Source of the DNA: Bacillota bacterium
Lineage (GTDB): Bacteria > Bacillota > Clostridia > Lachnospirales > Lachnospiraceae
Assembly: GCA_023409835.1 (NCBI GenBank)
Contig: JAEYQV010000085.1
Coordinates: forward strand, 1-36,428
Direction of reading: 5' to 3'
DNA length: 36,428 nt
Under the pieces are notes generated by a model. The model saw nothing but the letters and a program-made list of their open reading frames with translations, ran no database searches and was not told where the DNA came from. This document shows positions 1-7,585 of this stretch, piece by piece. The translations under genes and the position numbers were made by a program. Numbering within the stretch: the first letter of the stretch is position 1; every line of letters begins with the position of its first letter.

Positions 1-125
1 CGGCCTCTGGTTGTATTTTCCTTCTTAAGGCCCGTTGTTTCTATATCGTTCTTGTTATTATTCTTCAAATTCTTTTCCTTTACTTGTTTATTGCTGTTGT
101 TGCCTGTTGTTTCATTTTCCTTCAA
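1..125 (-). CDS. 5' end of a gene leaving the left edge; Asn/Lys-rich N-terminus (possibly RNase J)
   Basis: Reading leftwards on the minus strand, a GGAGG (134-138) lies 8 bases before a TTG codon at 125-123. The frame stays open to base 1 and begins MKENETTGNNSNKQVKEKN, then continues Asn/Lys-rich and probably disordered. The nearby ATG in another frame stops after ten codons, so TTG is the better start. About 65 bases separate it from the Fur-family stop, so it is probably the last cistron of the mtaB-ireB-ruvX-DUF1292-fur group. In related Lachnospiraceae I recall a ribonuclease J at this place, often with a low-complexity N-terminal extension. That identity is inference from position only, since no catalytic domain is inside the window. 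Confidence 0.6.
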   Translation of the reverse strand, partial: MKENETTGNNSNKQVKEKNLKNNNKNDIETTGLKKENTTRG

Positions 126-189
126 AAATTGCACCTCCAATGGTATTTTATGTACTATTCTATCCATTAAATAAGTGCATGATATATGA

Positions 190-654
190 TTAGATTTCCT
201 TGTTTCTCTGCATTAAGCATTTACTGCAGTGCCCATAAAGCTTCACCTCATGATCCACAACCTCAAATCCGAGAGTTTCTTTAATCCGATTCTCCAATGT
301 TTCTAAAAGGTCATCCTGGAAAGCATAAATATTCCCACAATCAAGGCATATTAAATGATGATGATGGTGGCATGCTTCCTCCGAACTCTGATGTCCGATT
401 TCATACCTTACATATCCATCATCCAAATTAAGTTTATCAATCAGATTTAATTCCGATAACAGTTGAATCGTCCGATAAACAGTGGCAAGACCTATTTCCG
501 GGTATTTCTTCCTGACGCAGTCATAAATCTCCTCTGCCGTCATATGCCTTCCCGGTCTGTTGTTCAAAACCTCAAGAATCGCTACCCGCTGGGTAGTTAC
601 CTTCAGTCCGTTCCGTTTTAATATTGTCTTGAATTGCTCTTGATTATTAGGCAT
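190..654 (-). CDS. fur: Fur-family metal-responsive transcriptional repressor
   Basis: This is a 154-aa DNA-binding repressor of the Fur/PerR/Zur family, dimeric and metal-dependent. An N-terminal winged helix contains the recognition-helix sequence GLATVYRTIQLL (about residues 55-66). A His-rich hinge follows (five His near 96-100), then two structural zinc pairs, CLDC (103-106) and CSKC (143-146). The dimerisation segment (DDLLETLENRI, then GFEVVDHEVKLYGHC) resembles Fur more than PerR, but the metal cannot be decided from sequence. The start is placed at the second ATG (654) because AAGGTGG precedes it closely; the ATG at 672 has no ribosome binding site and itself contains that AAGGTGG downstream. 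It follows DUF1292 by 77 bases and is likely co-transcribed with ruvX. Confidence 0.9.
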   Translation of the reverse strand: MPNNQEQFKTILKRNGLKVTTQRVAILEVLNNRPGRHMTAEEIYDCVRKKYPEIGLATVYRTIQLLSELNLIDKLNLDDGYVRYEIGHQSSEEACHHHHHLICLDCGNIYAFQDDLLETLENRIKETLGFEVVDHEVKLYGHCSKCLMQRNKEI

Positions 655-731
655 ATCTCCACCTTGTTTCATCTAATTCTATATCCATGCAATTAAAATG
701 TTCCTGTTTCAATAATGCTGAATTCTTTCTC

Positions 732-1004
732 TTAATAAAAATCGATATCGTCCAGCAGCTCCTGAAAGATTGCCGCAACCGTCTCAATCTCCTGATCATC
801 CTCTACAATATCATAAATAGCTTCCTCATCCGTGATTTTCGAAATATCCTTTAAGATAAGAGCTTCCTCTTCTCCGTCATCATCGTTGCCCGTACTAACC
901 AGAAGGTAATCTACCCCTCCCAGTCTGGTCTGTTCCAATACCTGGAAAACTACTGTTTCCCCCGTATCTGTAGTAAATGTAATCTCATCGGGCTTATTGT
1001 CCAT
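732..1004 (-). CDS. DUF1292 (YrzB-like) acidic protein
   Basis: This is a 90-aa, strongly acidic protein of the DUF1292/YrzB family. It starts MDNKPDEITFTTDTGETVVF and continues through a compact beta-rich core (VFQVLEQTRLGGVDYLLV) and a DDDGEEEALILKDI segment to an acidic C-terminus. Its place directly after ruvX and two genes after ireB is the conserved Firmicute arrangement, and this supports the call. No biochemical function is established for the family. It has no signal peptide or membrane segment, so it is probably cytosolic. It lies 60 bases after the ruvX stop and is likely in the same operon. Confidence 0.9.
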   Translation of the reverse strand: MDNKPDEITFTTDTGETVVFQVLEQTRLGGVDYLLVSTGNDDDGEEEALILKDISKITDEEAIYDIVEDDQEIETVAAIFQELLDDIDFY

Positions 1005-1064
1005 ATCTGCACCAAACCTTTCAATCTCTCTATATCATTTCAATTCTTTTGCTTATGTTCCTAC

Positions 1065-1529
1065 CTATTCCGGGAGCTCACTGTTAGAATCATTTCCCGA
1101 CTGTCTCTGATGGTATAGGCTATCCAGATAACCCTGCAGTATCAGAACAGCCGCAAGCTTATCTACCACCCTGGCCTTCTCCATATAATTAAGGCCACCT
1201 TCATTCAATATCTGATGAGCTGCCACTGTGGTTAAACGCTCATCCCAGAGAATTACTTCCAGTCCGGTCCTTCTCCGAAGGCTCTCGGCAAATTCCTCTG
1301 ATTTTATTGCCCGTTCTCCGATGGTGTTATTCAGCAGCTTCGGATACCCCAGTACAATCTTGGTAACATTATAATCCCTGACTAATTCCTCAATCCGTGC
1401 AAGAGTCTGCCGAAGCTTATTCTCCTGCTTTCTACGGATTACCTCAATCCCCTGCGCAGTCAAAAGAAGCTCGTCGCTGATCGCTACTCCGACCGTAACA
1501 GCCCCGTAGTCTAAACCCATTATTCTCAT
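1065..1529 (-). CDS. ruvX: Holliday junction resolvase-like RuvX (YqgF)
   Basis: This is a 154-aa RNase H-fold protein of the YqgF/RuvX family, implicated in pre-16S rRNA 5'-end maturation and possibly in Holliday-junction processing. The first acidic catalytic site is in GLDYGAVTVGVAISD (residues 5-19). The central VLGYPKLLNNTIGER matches the family GxPxxxxG region, and LWDERLTTVAAHQIL holds the conserved DERLTT motif. The final DKLAAVLILQGYLD contains the last conserved Asp. Length is normal for the family. GGAGA sits 6 bases before the ATG. It lies 26 bases after ireB, as in most Firmicutes. Confidence 0.95.
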   Translation of the reverse strand: MRIMGLDYGAVTVGVAISDELLLTAQGIEVIRRKQENKLRQTLARIEELVRDYNVTKIVLGYPKLLNNTIGERAIKSEEFAESLRRRTGLEVILWDERLTTVAAHQILNEGGLNYMEKARVVDKLAAVLILQGYLDSLYHQRQSGNDSNSELPE

Positions 1530-1555
1530 CCGGTATCTCCCTGGCCGCCCTGTGT

Positions 1556-1819
1556 TTATTTGTTAATCGCGTTATCAATGTAGAAACGTAACAATTCCTC
1601 AATGATCTCGTCCCGTTCCACCTTCATAATCAAGCTTCGAGCTCCTTTGTGGCTCGTTATGTAGGTCGGGTCCCCCGACATAACATATCCGACAATCTGA
1701 TTTACAGGATTATATCCCTTCTCTGTTAAAGCGGAATAAACCGAATGGATGACTTCACTAACTATTACTTCCGTATCCTTCTGTACCCTAAAATATTGTG
1801 TATTGTTAACCTTCTGCAT
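1556..1819 (-). CDS. ireB: IreB-family regulatory phosphoprotein (UPF0297)
   Basis: This is an 87-aa member of UPF0297/IreB. In Enterococcus faecalis IreB is a substrate of the Ser/Thr kinase IreK and affects cephalosporin resistance; in other species its role is unclear. The family pattern is complete: an N-terminal TQYFRVQKD with a phosphorylatable Thr, a central VYSALTEKGYNPVNQIVGYV, then the hallmark SGDPTYITSHKGARSLI and a final RDEIIEELLRFY helix. It is followed by ruvX and DUF1292 as usual. Upstream is mtaB rather than the more common alaS. AAGGA lies about 9 bases before the ATG. Confidence 0.95.
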   Translation of the reverse strand: MQKVNNTQYFRVQKDTEVIVSEVIHSVYSALTEKGYNPVNQIVGYVMSGDPTYITSHKGARSLIMKVERDEIIEELLRFYIDNAINK

Positions 1820-1888
1820 TGTTTCACTTCCTTTGCCGATGCTTTGTTTAAGAATTTCATTGATAGGATGATTTTACTATTATCTACT

Positions 1889-1917
1889 ATATTAATATAT
1901 TTGCTCGAAAAATTCAA
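1889..1917 (-). promoter_or_regulatory. Possible promoter for ireB-ruvX-DUF1292-fur
   Basis: On the minus strand TTGAAT (1912-1917) is separated by 17 bases from TAATAT (1889-1894). The AT-rich segment lies between the mtaB stop and the ireB start and overlaps the last mtaB codons. The 94-base gap is wider than others in this group, which would suit an internal promoter. The boxes match consensus at only four or five positions each. Confidence 0.4.
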
Positions 1918-3248
1918 TGAATTATTTCACAAAGCAGTATTTCCTCTGTGAGTGTATCAACCACCTCAGCTGTAATCACCTTGTTGGTAAGCTCTTCATC
2001 ACTTTTCACCGCCAGCTTAAGATATCTCTCATTATGGCCGGTCTGATACGTGGTCCCGTCTACAGTAATTTCTTCTTCAACAAGAATTTTCTCTATTCTG
2101 CCCATAAATTTCGATTTATATTCCATAGACATCTGTTCTGCCAAAGCTATCAGCTTATTACTTCTTTGATGCTTGAGCTCCTCCGGTAGCTGATCCGGCA
2201 TTCCTGCTGCCTTAGTCCCTTCTCTTTTAGAGAATTTAAACACATGAATATGGGAAAAGCCAATCTTCTTCACAAACTCATAGGTCTCCTCAAATTCCTT
2301 CTCCGTCTCACCCGGAAAACCGACAATCACATCCGTCGTAAAGGAGGGGTTCGAATAATACTCTCTCAACAGGAGTACCTTCTCATAATACTCCTCCGCG
2401 GTATACCTCCGGTTCATCCTTAAAAGTACGCTATCGCTGCCACTTTGAAGAGACAGATGGAAATGAGGGCAGAACTGCTTGACCCCGGCAATACTCCTTA
2501 CAAAATCCTCCGTTATAATTCGCGGCTCCAGAGAGCCGACACGGATTCGCTCTATCCCGGGAATTCTGCTGACCTTTATAATCAGCTCGGCAAGGGGCTG
2601 CTCCTTATGATTGGCTTTATCCACCTGCCTGTCCGTGCCGTAGGAGGAGATATGAATTCCGGTTAATACAATTTCCTTATACCCCTTCTCAGCGAGGGAG
2701 GTAATCTCCGATAGGATATCCTGCTCCTCCCGGCTCCTGACTCTTCCCCTGACATAAGGAATGATGCAATAGGAACAAAAACGGTTACAGCCGTCCTGAA
2801 TCTTAATGAAGGCTCTGGTTTTCTCCAGAGTAGAGCTAACCTTAAATTCTTCGTATTCCTGCTGTGCATCAATGTCCGTTACCAGCTCTTCCTTGCGGTT
2901 ATTCATAAAATATCGCTCCACCATGGTTACGATATCCGATTTTCTATTATTACCGACTACAAGGTCCACTGCTGTATCCTTTATGAGCTCCTCCTCGGAA
3001 GCCTGTACATAACAGCCTACCGCTGCGATCACCGCCTCCGGATTTCTCTTCTTCGCCTGATGCAGCATCTGCCTGGACTTACGGTCTGCAATATTAGTAA
3101 CCGTACAGGTATTTACCACATAGACATCTGCTATATCCTTAAAGTCCACGGTTGTATAGCCTGCCTGCTCAAACATTCCGCGCATTGCTTCCGTTTCATA
3201 GGAATTGACTTTACACCCTAGACTTAAAAATGCCGCTGTTCTATTCAT
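1914..3248 (-). CDS. mtaB: tRNA ms2t6A37 methylthiotransferase MtaB
   Basis: This is a 444-aa radical-SAM methylthiotransferase that converts N6-threonylcarbamoyl-adenosine 37 of tRNAs reading ANN codons to its 2-methylthio form. The N-terminal UPF0004 domain supplies Cys12 (SLGCKVN), Cys48 (NTCTVTN) and Cys79 (VGCY) for the auxiliary 4Fe-4S cluster. The radical-SAM cluster is Cys154, Cys158 and Cys161 in CNRFCSYCIIPYVRGRVRSR. A C-terminal TRAM-like segment follows. The SLGCKVNSYE opening and CSYCIIPYVRGR favour MtaB over MiaB or RimO. It heads the minus-strand group leading to ireB. The ribosome binding site (AGGAT about 11 bases upstream) is weak. Confidence 0.94.
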   Translation of the reverse strand: MNRTAAFLSLGCKVNSYETEAMRGMFEQAGYTTVDFKDIADVYVVNTCTVTNIADRKSRQMLHQAKKRNPEAVIAAVGCYVQASEEELIKDTAVDLVVGNNRKSDIVTMVERYFMNNRKEELVTDIDAQQEYEEFKVSSTLEKTRAFIKIQDGCNRFCSYCIIPYVRGRVRSREEQDILSEITSLAEKGYKEIVLTGIHISSYGTDRQVDKANHKEQPLAELIIKVSRIPGIERIRVGSLEPRIITEDFVRSIAGVKQFCPHFHLSLQSGSDSVLLRMNRRYTAEEYYEKVLLLREYYSNPSFTTDVIVGFPGETEKEFEETYEFVKKIGFSHIHVFKFSKREGTKAAGMPDQLPEELKHQRSNKLIALAEQMSMEYKSKFMGRIEKILVEEEITVDGTTYQTGHNERYLKLAVKSDEELTNKVITAEVVDTLTEEILLCEIIH

Positions 3249-3373
3249 TACTGTTGCTTATCCTTTCTAGTACCGGTGAATCCCGATGTATTCTTTTTCA
3301 CTGTTTTTCCACAATTCGTAATCTATTCTCCCACCTATACAACTTTTCCTCATTTTTTTATGTACTTTGTATA

Positions 3374-3402
3374 TTGACTTTTAAAATGCTAAAATATAGT
3401 AT
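3374..3402 (+). promoter_or_regulatory. Promoter of the HPr-like gene
   Basis: TTGACT (3374-3379) is followed either by TATAGT (3395-3400, 15-base spacer) or by TAGTAT (3397-3402, 17-base spacer). An AAGGAGGAG ribosome binding site lies at 3418-3426, 7 bases before the start codon, so the 5' leader is only about 25 bases. Confidence 0.65.
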
Positions 3403-3432
3403 ATACATATATCGAAAAAGGAGGAGTATGCT

Positions 3433-3666
3433 ATGAAGACTGTTAAGATATCTTTAAATTCTATTGATAAGGTAAAAGCATTTGTTAATGATGTTACGAA
3501 ATTCGATACCGACTTTGATTTAGTTTCCGGGAGATACGTTATAGATGCAAAATCCATCATGGGTATCTTTAGCCTTGATTTATCCAAGGAAATCGATCTT
3601 AACATCCACAGCGATGAGAATTTAGAGCAGATCCTGGCTATTTTAAAGCCTTACATCGTAGGCTAA
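3433..3666 (+). CDS. HPr-like protein lacking the catalytic histidine
   Basis: This is a 77-aa protein with the HPr fold pattern of the phosphotransferase system. TKFDTDFDL (22-30) aligns with the HPr SKFDSDI segment, and KSIMGIFSLDL (40-50) matches the regulatory Ser46 site, here Ser41. The HARPA active-site loop is absent: where HPr has His15, this protein has Ser10 in NSIDKVKAF. It therefore cannot accept phosphate from enzyme I. This parallels Bacillus Crh, which keeps Ser46 and acts only in catabolite regulation, but orthology to Crh is not implied. It is a single-gene plus-strand unit between minus-strand neighbours, with its own promoter and terminator. Confidence 0.85.
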   Translation: MKTVKISLNSIDKVKAFVNDVTKFDTDFDLVSGRYVIDAKSIMGIFSLDLSKEIDLNIHSDENLEQILAILKPYIVG

Positions 3667-3689
3667 GCCTTAAGTACTTAACAGGGGTT

Positions 3690-3729
3690 GCCATATGGAA
3701 GGAATCTTCCTTATGGCAGCTCCTTTTTT
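3690..3729 (+). terminator. Intrinsic terminator after the HPr-like gene
   Basis: A 12-bp stem with one mismatch (3690-3701 with 3706-3717), loop GAAT, is followed after a few bases by TTTTTT (3724-3729). It starts 23 bases after the HPr-like stop. No U-run follows the hairpin in the opposite direction, so it should not end the thiI transcript. Confidence 0.85.
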
Positions 3730-3735
3730 CATATC

Positions 3736-4911
3736 TTAACCCACGGATATTACTTCTACCGTTTTAAGGGCTATCTCTACCATTTCCTCTATCTTCTCCT
3801 CCAGATTCCTCTCCGAATTGCGTATGGTTTTCAAATTCGGTTTCGTTACGGGATGCTTCGCCACAAAGATGGTACAGCAGTCCTCAAACGGCTGAATCGA
3901 GGTCTCAAAGGTGTCGATTTTCTTTGCGATATCCACGATATCCTTCTTGTCAAAGGCAATCAGCGGACGATACACCGGCATCGAGCATACCTCGTTGGTC
4001 GCAGCCAGGCTATGCATTGTCTGGCTGGCCACCTGACCGATACTCTCACCGGTAACAAGCCCCAGACAGTTTTCCTGTTCTGCCAGCTTCTCAGCGATTT
4101 TCATCATATATCTACGCATGATAATTGTAAGCTCCTCATGGGGACATTTCTCATAGATATAGAGCTGGATATCGGTAAAGTTGACGACAAACAGCTTCAT
4201 CGGTCCGGTATAGGCGGAAATCTTCTCTGCCAGGTCCACTACCTTCTGCTTTGCCCTGTCACTGGTATACGGCGGAGCATGGAAGTAGGTTGCTGCCATG
4301 GATACCCCTCGTTTGGAGATCATATAACCGGCTACCGGGCTGTCAATACCGCCGGATAATAATAACATCGCCTTCCCGTTCGTGCCCACAGGCATTCCGC
4401 CGAGCCCCGGGATAATGATGGAATATACATAGGATTTGTTTCTAACTTCAACGGTAATCCTCACCTCAGGCTCATGGACATCCACTTTAAGCTCCGGGAA
4501 GCGCTTTAACAGATATGCCCCCATCTCAATGCAGATCTCCGGTGAAGTCATCGGATACCTCTTATCGGCACGCTTTGCTTCCACCTTAAAGGTGATGTGC
4601 TTGTCCGGATACATTGCATCCACGTAAGCCCCGACTCCCTCTGTTAATGTCTCCCAGTCATTACCGTCTATTACGGCTACCGGACAGATGGAGGAGATGC
4701 CGAACACCCTCTGCAGGGCTGCTACAGTCTCTTCATAGTCATAGTCCTCCGGACACTCCACGAAGATTCTACCCTGCTCCTTACTAACGGTATAATCCCC
4801 TAAAGGTCTAAGCGAATCCCCTACCCTGTCCCTCAGTGCATTCTCAAACAGGTAGCGGTTATTTCCCTTCAGACCGATCTCTGCGTATTTTATTAAAAAT
4901 GCTTTAAACAT
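3736..4911 (-). CDS. thiI: tRNA 4-thiouridine synthase / thiamine sulfurtransferase ThiI
   Basis: This is a 391-aa enzyme that adenylates U8 of tRNA and installs sulfur to make 4-thiouridine; it also feeds sulfur to thiamine thiazole synthesis in some bacteria. A ferredoxin-like N-terminus (IKYAEIGLKGNNRYLFE) and a THUMP domain (about 60-165) precede the PP-loop ATPase motif SGGIDSPVAGYM (186-197). The protein ends after the ATPase domain and lacks the C-terminal rhodanese domain of the E. coli enzyme, which is the usual Gram-positive form. The partner cysteine desulfurase lies 22 bases upstream in the same operon and is the likely direct sulfur donor. A GGGAGG ribosome binding site lies 6 bases before the ATG. 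Confidence 0.96.
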   Translation of the reverse strand: MFKAFLIKYAEIGLKGNNRYLFENALRDRVGDSLRPLGDYTVSKEQGRIFVECPEDYDYEETVAALQRVFGISSICPVAVIDGNDWETLTEGVGAYVDAMYPDKHITFKVEAKRADKRYPMTSPEICIEMGAYLLKRFPELKVDVHEPEVRITVEVRNKSYVYSIIIPGLGGMPVGTNGKAMLLLSGGIDSPVAGYMISKRGVSMAATYFHAPPYTSDRAKQKVVDLAEKISAYTGPMKLFVVNFTDIQLYIYEKCPHEELTIIMRRYMMKIAEKLAEQENCLGLVTGESIGQVASQTMHSLAATNEVCSMPVYRPLIAFDKKDIVDIAKKIDTFETSIQPFEDCCTIFVAKHPVTKPNLKTIRNSERNLEEKIEEMVEIALKTVEVISVG

Positions 4912-4933
4912 TTTCTTCCTCCCTATCTTGGAT

Positions 4934-6124
4934 TTACTTCCTCGTGTATCTTCTGAGCATTGGCAGAAGCTCCTTCATCTTAAGCAGCGTATAATCAAGC
5001 TCCTCCTCCGTAGTCAGCTCTGACATGGAGATACGGAGTGTAGAATCCATCAGGTTCTTAGGCAGCCCGATGGCGGTTAAGGTTACACTCGGCTGTGGAT
5101 GGTGGGAGCTGCAGGCGGAGCCGGCTGATACATATACTCCTTTGTCCTCCAGTGCATGGAGAAGAACCTCACTTCTAACACCCTCAAAGCTGGCACTGAT
5201 GATATGGGGTGCCGTCTTCATAATCTGCTCCAGCTCATAATCGCCGGTAATCTCCTTGGGAAGTCCGTTGATACTGACTCCCTCCAGCTTACTGATGTCC
5301 CGGATGAATTTCTGCTTTAAGCCATACATCCTTGAAATCTTTTCATCAAAATTCTGATACAATTCAACAACAGCCTGTCCCAGTCCTGCAATCGCCGGAA
5401 CGTTCTCGGTGCCGGAGCGTATACCGCGCTGATGTCCGCCTCCGAATACAACCGGATTGACCCGGATCTTATCACTGATATAAAGTGCTCCGCTACCCTT
5501 CGGTCCATGAATCTTATGTCCGCTGATGGTTAGCAGATCAATGCCCTCCCGCTTGGGAAAGATTCTGTATTTACCGAAGGCCTGAACCGCATCCACATGA
5601 AGGATGATATCCTTCTTCCTGTTCTTAAGCTCTGACGCTATCTCTTTGATATCCTGGACTGCTCCGATTTCGTTATTGACATACATAATAGAAACCAGAA
5701 TCGTATCCTCACGAAGCAGTTCATAGAGCTTCTCCTTTATGAGCTTACCGGTCTCATCAACCGGAGCGAAGCTGATCTCAAAGCCATTCTGCTCCAGATA
5801 TAGCAAGGGCTGATGAACGGAGGGGTGCTCAATCCGGGTAGTTATGATATGCTTCCCCCGTCGACGGTTCGCCATCGCCGTACCAATCAGGGCCAGATTG
5901 TTGGATTCCGTTCCTCCCGAGGTGAATACCAGCTCCTTCGGCTCTACCTTCAGGCAGACTGCTAAAGCAGCCGCCGCTTCCTTCATATAGTTTTCCGCAT
6001 TTATTCCAAGACGGTGCATGGAGGATGGGTTGCCGTAATCCTCATATAATACCTTCATTACACGGTCTCTTACCTTTTCGGTTACCTTCGTTGTTGCCGA
6101 ATTATCAAGATAAACTTCCATCAT
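4934..6124 (-). CDS. Cysteine desulfurase (NifS/IscS type), partner of ThiI
   Basis: This is a 396-aa pyridoxal-phosphate enzyme that releases sulfur from cysteine as a persulfide. Features in order: YLDNSATT at the N-terminus, TSGGTESNNLAL (68-79) for cofactor phosphate binding, His100 in RIEHPSV stacking on PLP, and the Schiff-base Lys204 in SGHKIHGPKG. RSGTENVPAIAGLG is at 236-249, and the persulfide Cys338 is in GSACSS. The pairing with thiI matches the dedicated NifZ-ThiI pair of Bacillus, so 4-thiouridine synthesis is the most likely destination; a general Fe-S role is not excluded. The second Met could also be the start. The gene begins 34 bases after the end of the MITE-like element. 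Confidence 0.94.
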   Translation of the reverse strand: MMEVYLDNSATTKVTEKVRDRVMKVLYEDYGNPSSMHRLGINAENYMKEAAAALAVCLKVEPKELVFTSGGTESNNLALIGTAMANRRRGKHIITTRIEHPSVHQPLLYLEQNGFEISFAPVDETGKLIKEKLYELLREDTILVSIMYVNNEIGAVQDIKEIASELKNRKKDIILHVDAVQAFGKYRIFPKREGIDLLTISGHKIHGPKGSGALYISDKIRVNPVVFGGGHQRGIRSGTENVPAIAGLGQAVVELYQNFDEKISRMYGLKQKFIRDISKLEGVSINGLPKEITGDYELEQIMKTAPHIISASFEGVRSEVLLHALEDKGVYVSAGSACSSHHPQPSVTLTAIGLPKNLMDSTLRISMSELTTEEELDYTLLKMKELLPMLRRYTRK

Positions 6125-6158
6125 CTTAAGTTCCCTCTTTATATCATTTCTTATTAGG

Positions 6159-6390
6159 ATTTGGGGTCAAAAGTACTTTTTTTGTAGTGATATCGCCAAT
6201 TTGCATTATATACTATCTTACAAGGAATGAAAAACATGTTTTATACGCGACACGCTTTCGCTTGGATGAAGTACATATACGACTTTCATACAGTCGCTTA
6301 CTATAACATGTTTTTCATTCCTAGAAAGATGCACTTATTCTGTGCAAATTGACGAGTGATACAGTATTAGAGTACTTTTGACACCTAAAT
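6159..6390. mobile_element. MITE-like palindromic element, 232 bp, with 9-bp target duplication
   Basis: Both ends carry a terminal inverted repeat of about 20 bases: ATTTGGGGTCAAAAGTACT on the left, and on the right (reverse complement) ATTTAGGTGTCAAAAGTACT. The pairing continues inward as an imperfect palindrome, including a perfect 18-base pair of arms at 6223-6240 and 6305-6322 (AGGAATGAAAAACATGTT). The 9-base CTTATTAGG flanks the element on both sides (6150-6158 and 6391-6399), as expected for a target-site duplication. There is no open reading frame of note inside, so it would need a transposase supplied elsewhere. The family is not recognised. It sits between the M23 stop and the cysteine desulfurase start. 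Confidence 0.8.
6205..6233 (-). promoter_or_regulatory. Putative outward promoter inside the MITE-like element
   Basis: On the minus strand TTTTCA (6228-6233) is followed after 17 bases by a perfect TATAAT (6205-6210), pointing toward the cysteine desulfurase-thiI pair. The mirrored arm does not contain a TATAAT, so the promoter is one-sided. The predicted leader is about 75 bases. Confidence 0.5.
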
Positions 6391-6505
6391 CTTATTAGGT
6401 AATTGAAATTCTCTATTATGAAATTCATTACATATGTTTATAATGGCAATTTGCTTCATGTATTATGCGAACAAGTATATCATATCAGACCATATGATGG
6501 AAGAA

Positions 6506-7429
6506 TTAATTTATTTGTGTCCTGTTCTTCTCCAGTATTTTGAGTATGTAATATGGGTTAATGCTCATATCCCCATTCTTTGTCGGCACATAGATTCCAA
6601 GATGCAGATGAACATCAAATTTTCCAATTGTCCCCTCAGGGCCATAGCCGGAGTCCCCCATAAAGCCGAGTAGCTGTCCGGCAATCACCGGTGTGCCTGC
6701 TGAAAGGCCCGGTGCATAGGAAGCAAGGTGAGCATAATAGAAATATCCTCCGGACTTCGTACGAATCCCGATCCGATATCCACCCTGCTCCAGCCATCCG
6801 AGCTTCTCGATGCTTCCGTCCGTGATACTGATCACCGGAAAATACCCACGGATATTATTGGAGGCCATCAGATCCGTTCCTTCATGCCTCCGGTTACCTC
6901 CATAACTGCGGTGCACAAACCAGGAATCCTCATAGGTAATATCCGCTTCCCCTCCGGTAACTGTGGGCACAGGAAAAAATCTCAAGCCGGATAGCGCAGC
7001 CTGATAACCGCTGTAAAGCTCCTGAAACCAGGAGATATGGGACAGCTCCGTTACTACACGGACATACAGTTTTGCATCCGGTCTTACTCCGTTTTCCGGA
7101 TGAAATTCATTAATCACCATGAAGAAGGTCAGATATCCGATTGGATCCATATAAGAATATGACTTAAGCTGGGGATATCTTCGGATAACCTTTTGGATTC
7201 CCGCCTCAGCCTGCTTCATTTCCTCTTCCGTAACCTGCATGCTACGAAAGGCATCATAGTTTATTCCCGACTTCAGAATATCCTTGATCAGCAGCTGTGT
7301 CCGAAGAAGTCTGAGTCCATAACCGGTTATAAATATGCATAGAAGAAAGAGCAGCAAAAGAAGTAATACCGGCATCTTTCTCCGTGATATTACCGTTGGT
7401 TTCCTCCATCCCTTTCGATACCTTGCCAT
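6506..7429 (-). CDS. Membrane-anchored M23 family peptidase (LytM-like)
   Basis: This is a 307-aa putative zinc endopeptidase acting on peptidoglycan cross-bridges outside the membrane. The chosen start gives MARYRKGWRKPTVISRRK, then a Leu-rich transmembrane anchor (LLLLLLFLLCIFITGYGL) in an N-in orientation. The C-terminal M23 domain shows the zinc ligands: His and Asp in RHEGTDL, and HLHLGIY near the end. A GGKFDVHLHLGIY-like fold is intact, so activity is plausible. The frame extends upstream to an ATG at 7597 directly after the LCP stop, but that start lacks a ribosome binding site and its first 56 codons include a strong hairpin. GGGTGAT lies just before 7429. It is probably co-transcribed with the LCP gene. 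Confidence 0.85.
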   Translation of the reverse strand: MARYRKGWRKPTVISRRKMPVLLLLLLFLLCIFITGYGLRLLRTQLLIKDILKSGINYDAFRSMQVTEEEMKQAEAGIQKVIRRYPQLKSYSYMDPIGYLTFFMVINEFHPENGVRPDAKLYVRVVTELSHISWFQELYSGYQAALSGLRFFPVPTVTGGEADITYEDSWFVHRSYGGNRRHEGTDLMASNNIRGYFPVISITDGSIEKLGWLEQGGYRIGIRTKSGGYFYYAHLASYAPGLSAGTPVIAGQLLGFMGDSGYGPEGTIGKFDVHLHLGIYVPTKNGDMSINPYYILKILEKNRTQIN

Positions 7430-7539
7430 GTAATCACCCGTACTTCTAATATTTAATCGTCCGCAGGGCTGCTTATCCAACGCTGCGGCCATATCAATAT
7501 ATGATGATGAACCGGGGAATATTACGTCTAACGTATCAA

Positions 7540-7585
7540 CAGGTGCAGGACCATACTGTAAATCCTTGTGTATGGCCTGCACCTG
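7540..7585 (-). promoter_or_regulatory. Strong hairpin between the LCP and M23 genes
   Basis: CAGGTGCAGG (7540-7549) pairs with CCTGCACCTG (7576-7585), and CCATAC (7551-7556) pairs with GTATGG (7570-7575). This makes a 16-bp stem broken only by one bulged base. No U-run follows on either strand, so it does not look like an intrinsic terminator. It lies in the 168 bases between the LCP stop and the preferred M23 start and may affect mRNA stability or relative expression. Confidence 0.6.

Noticed and set aside
3688..4359. A 223-aa plus-strand reading frame
   Set aside because: It lies opposite thiI, which has complete motifs, and its translation has no recognisable domain.
6434..6673. A 79-aa plus-strand frame after the MITE-like element
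   Set aside because: Mostly antisense to the M23 domain; no ribosome binding site or homologous pattern.
7540..7585. Intrinsic terminator between the LCP and M23 genes
   Set aside because: No U-run follows the stem on either strand.
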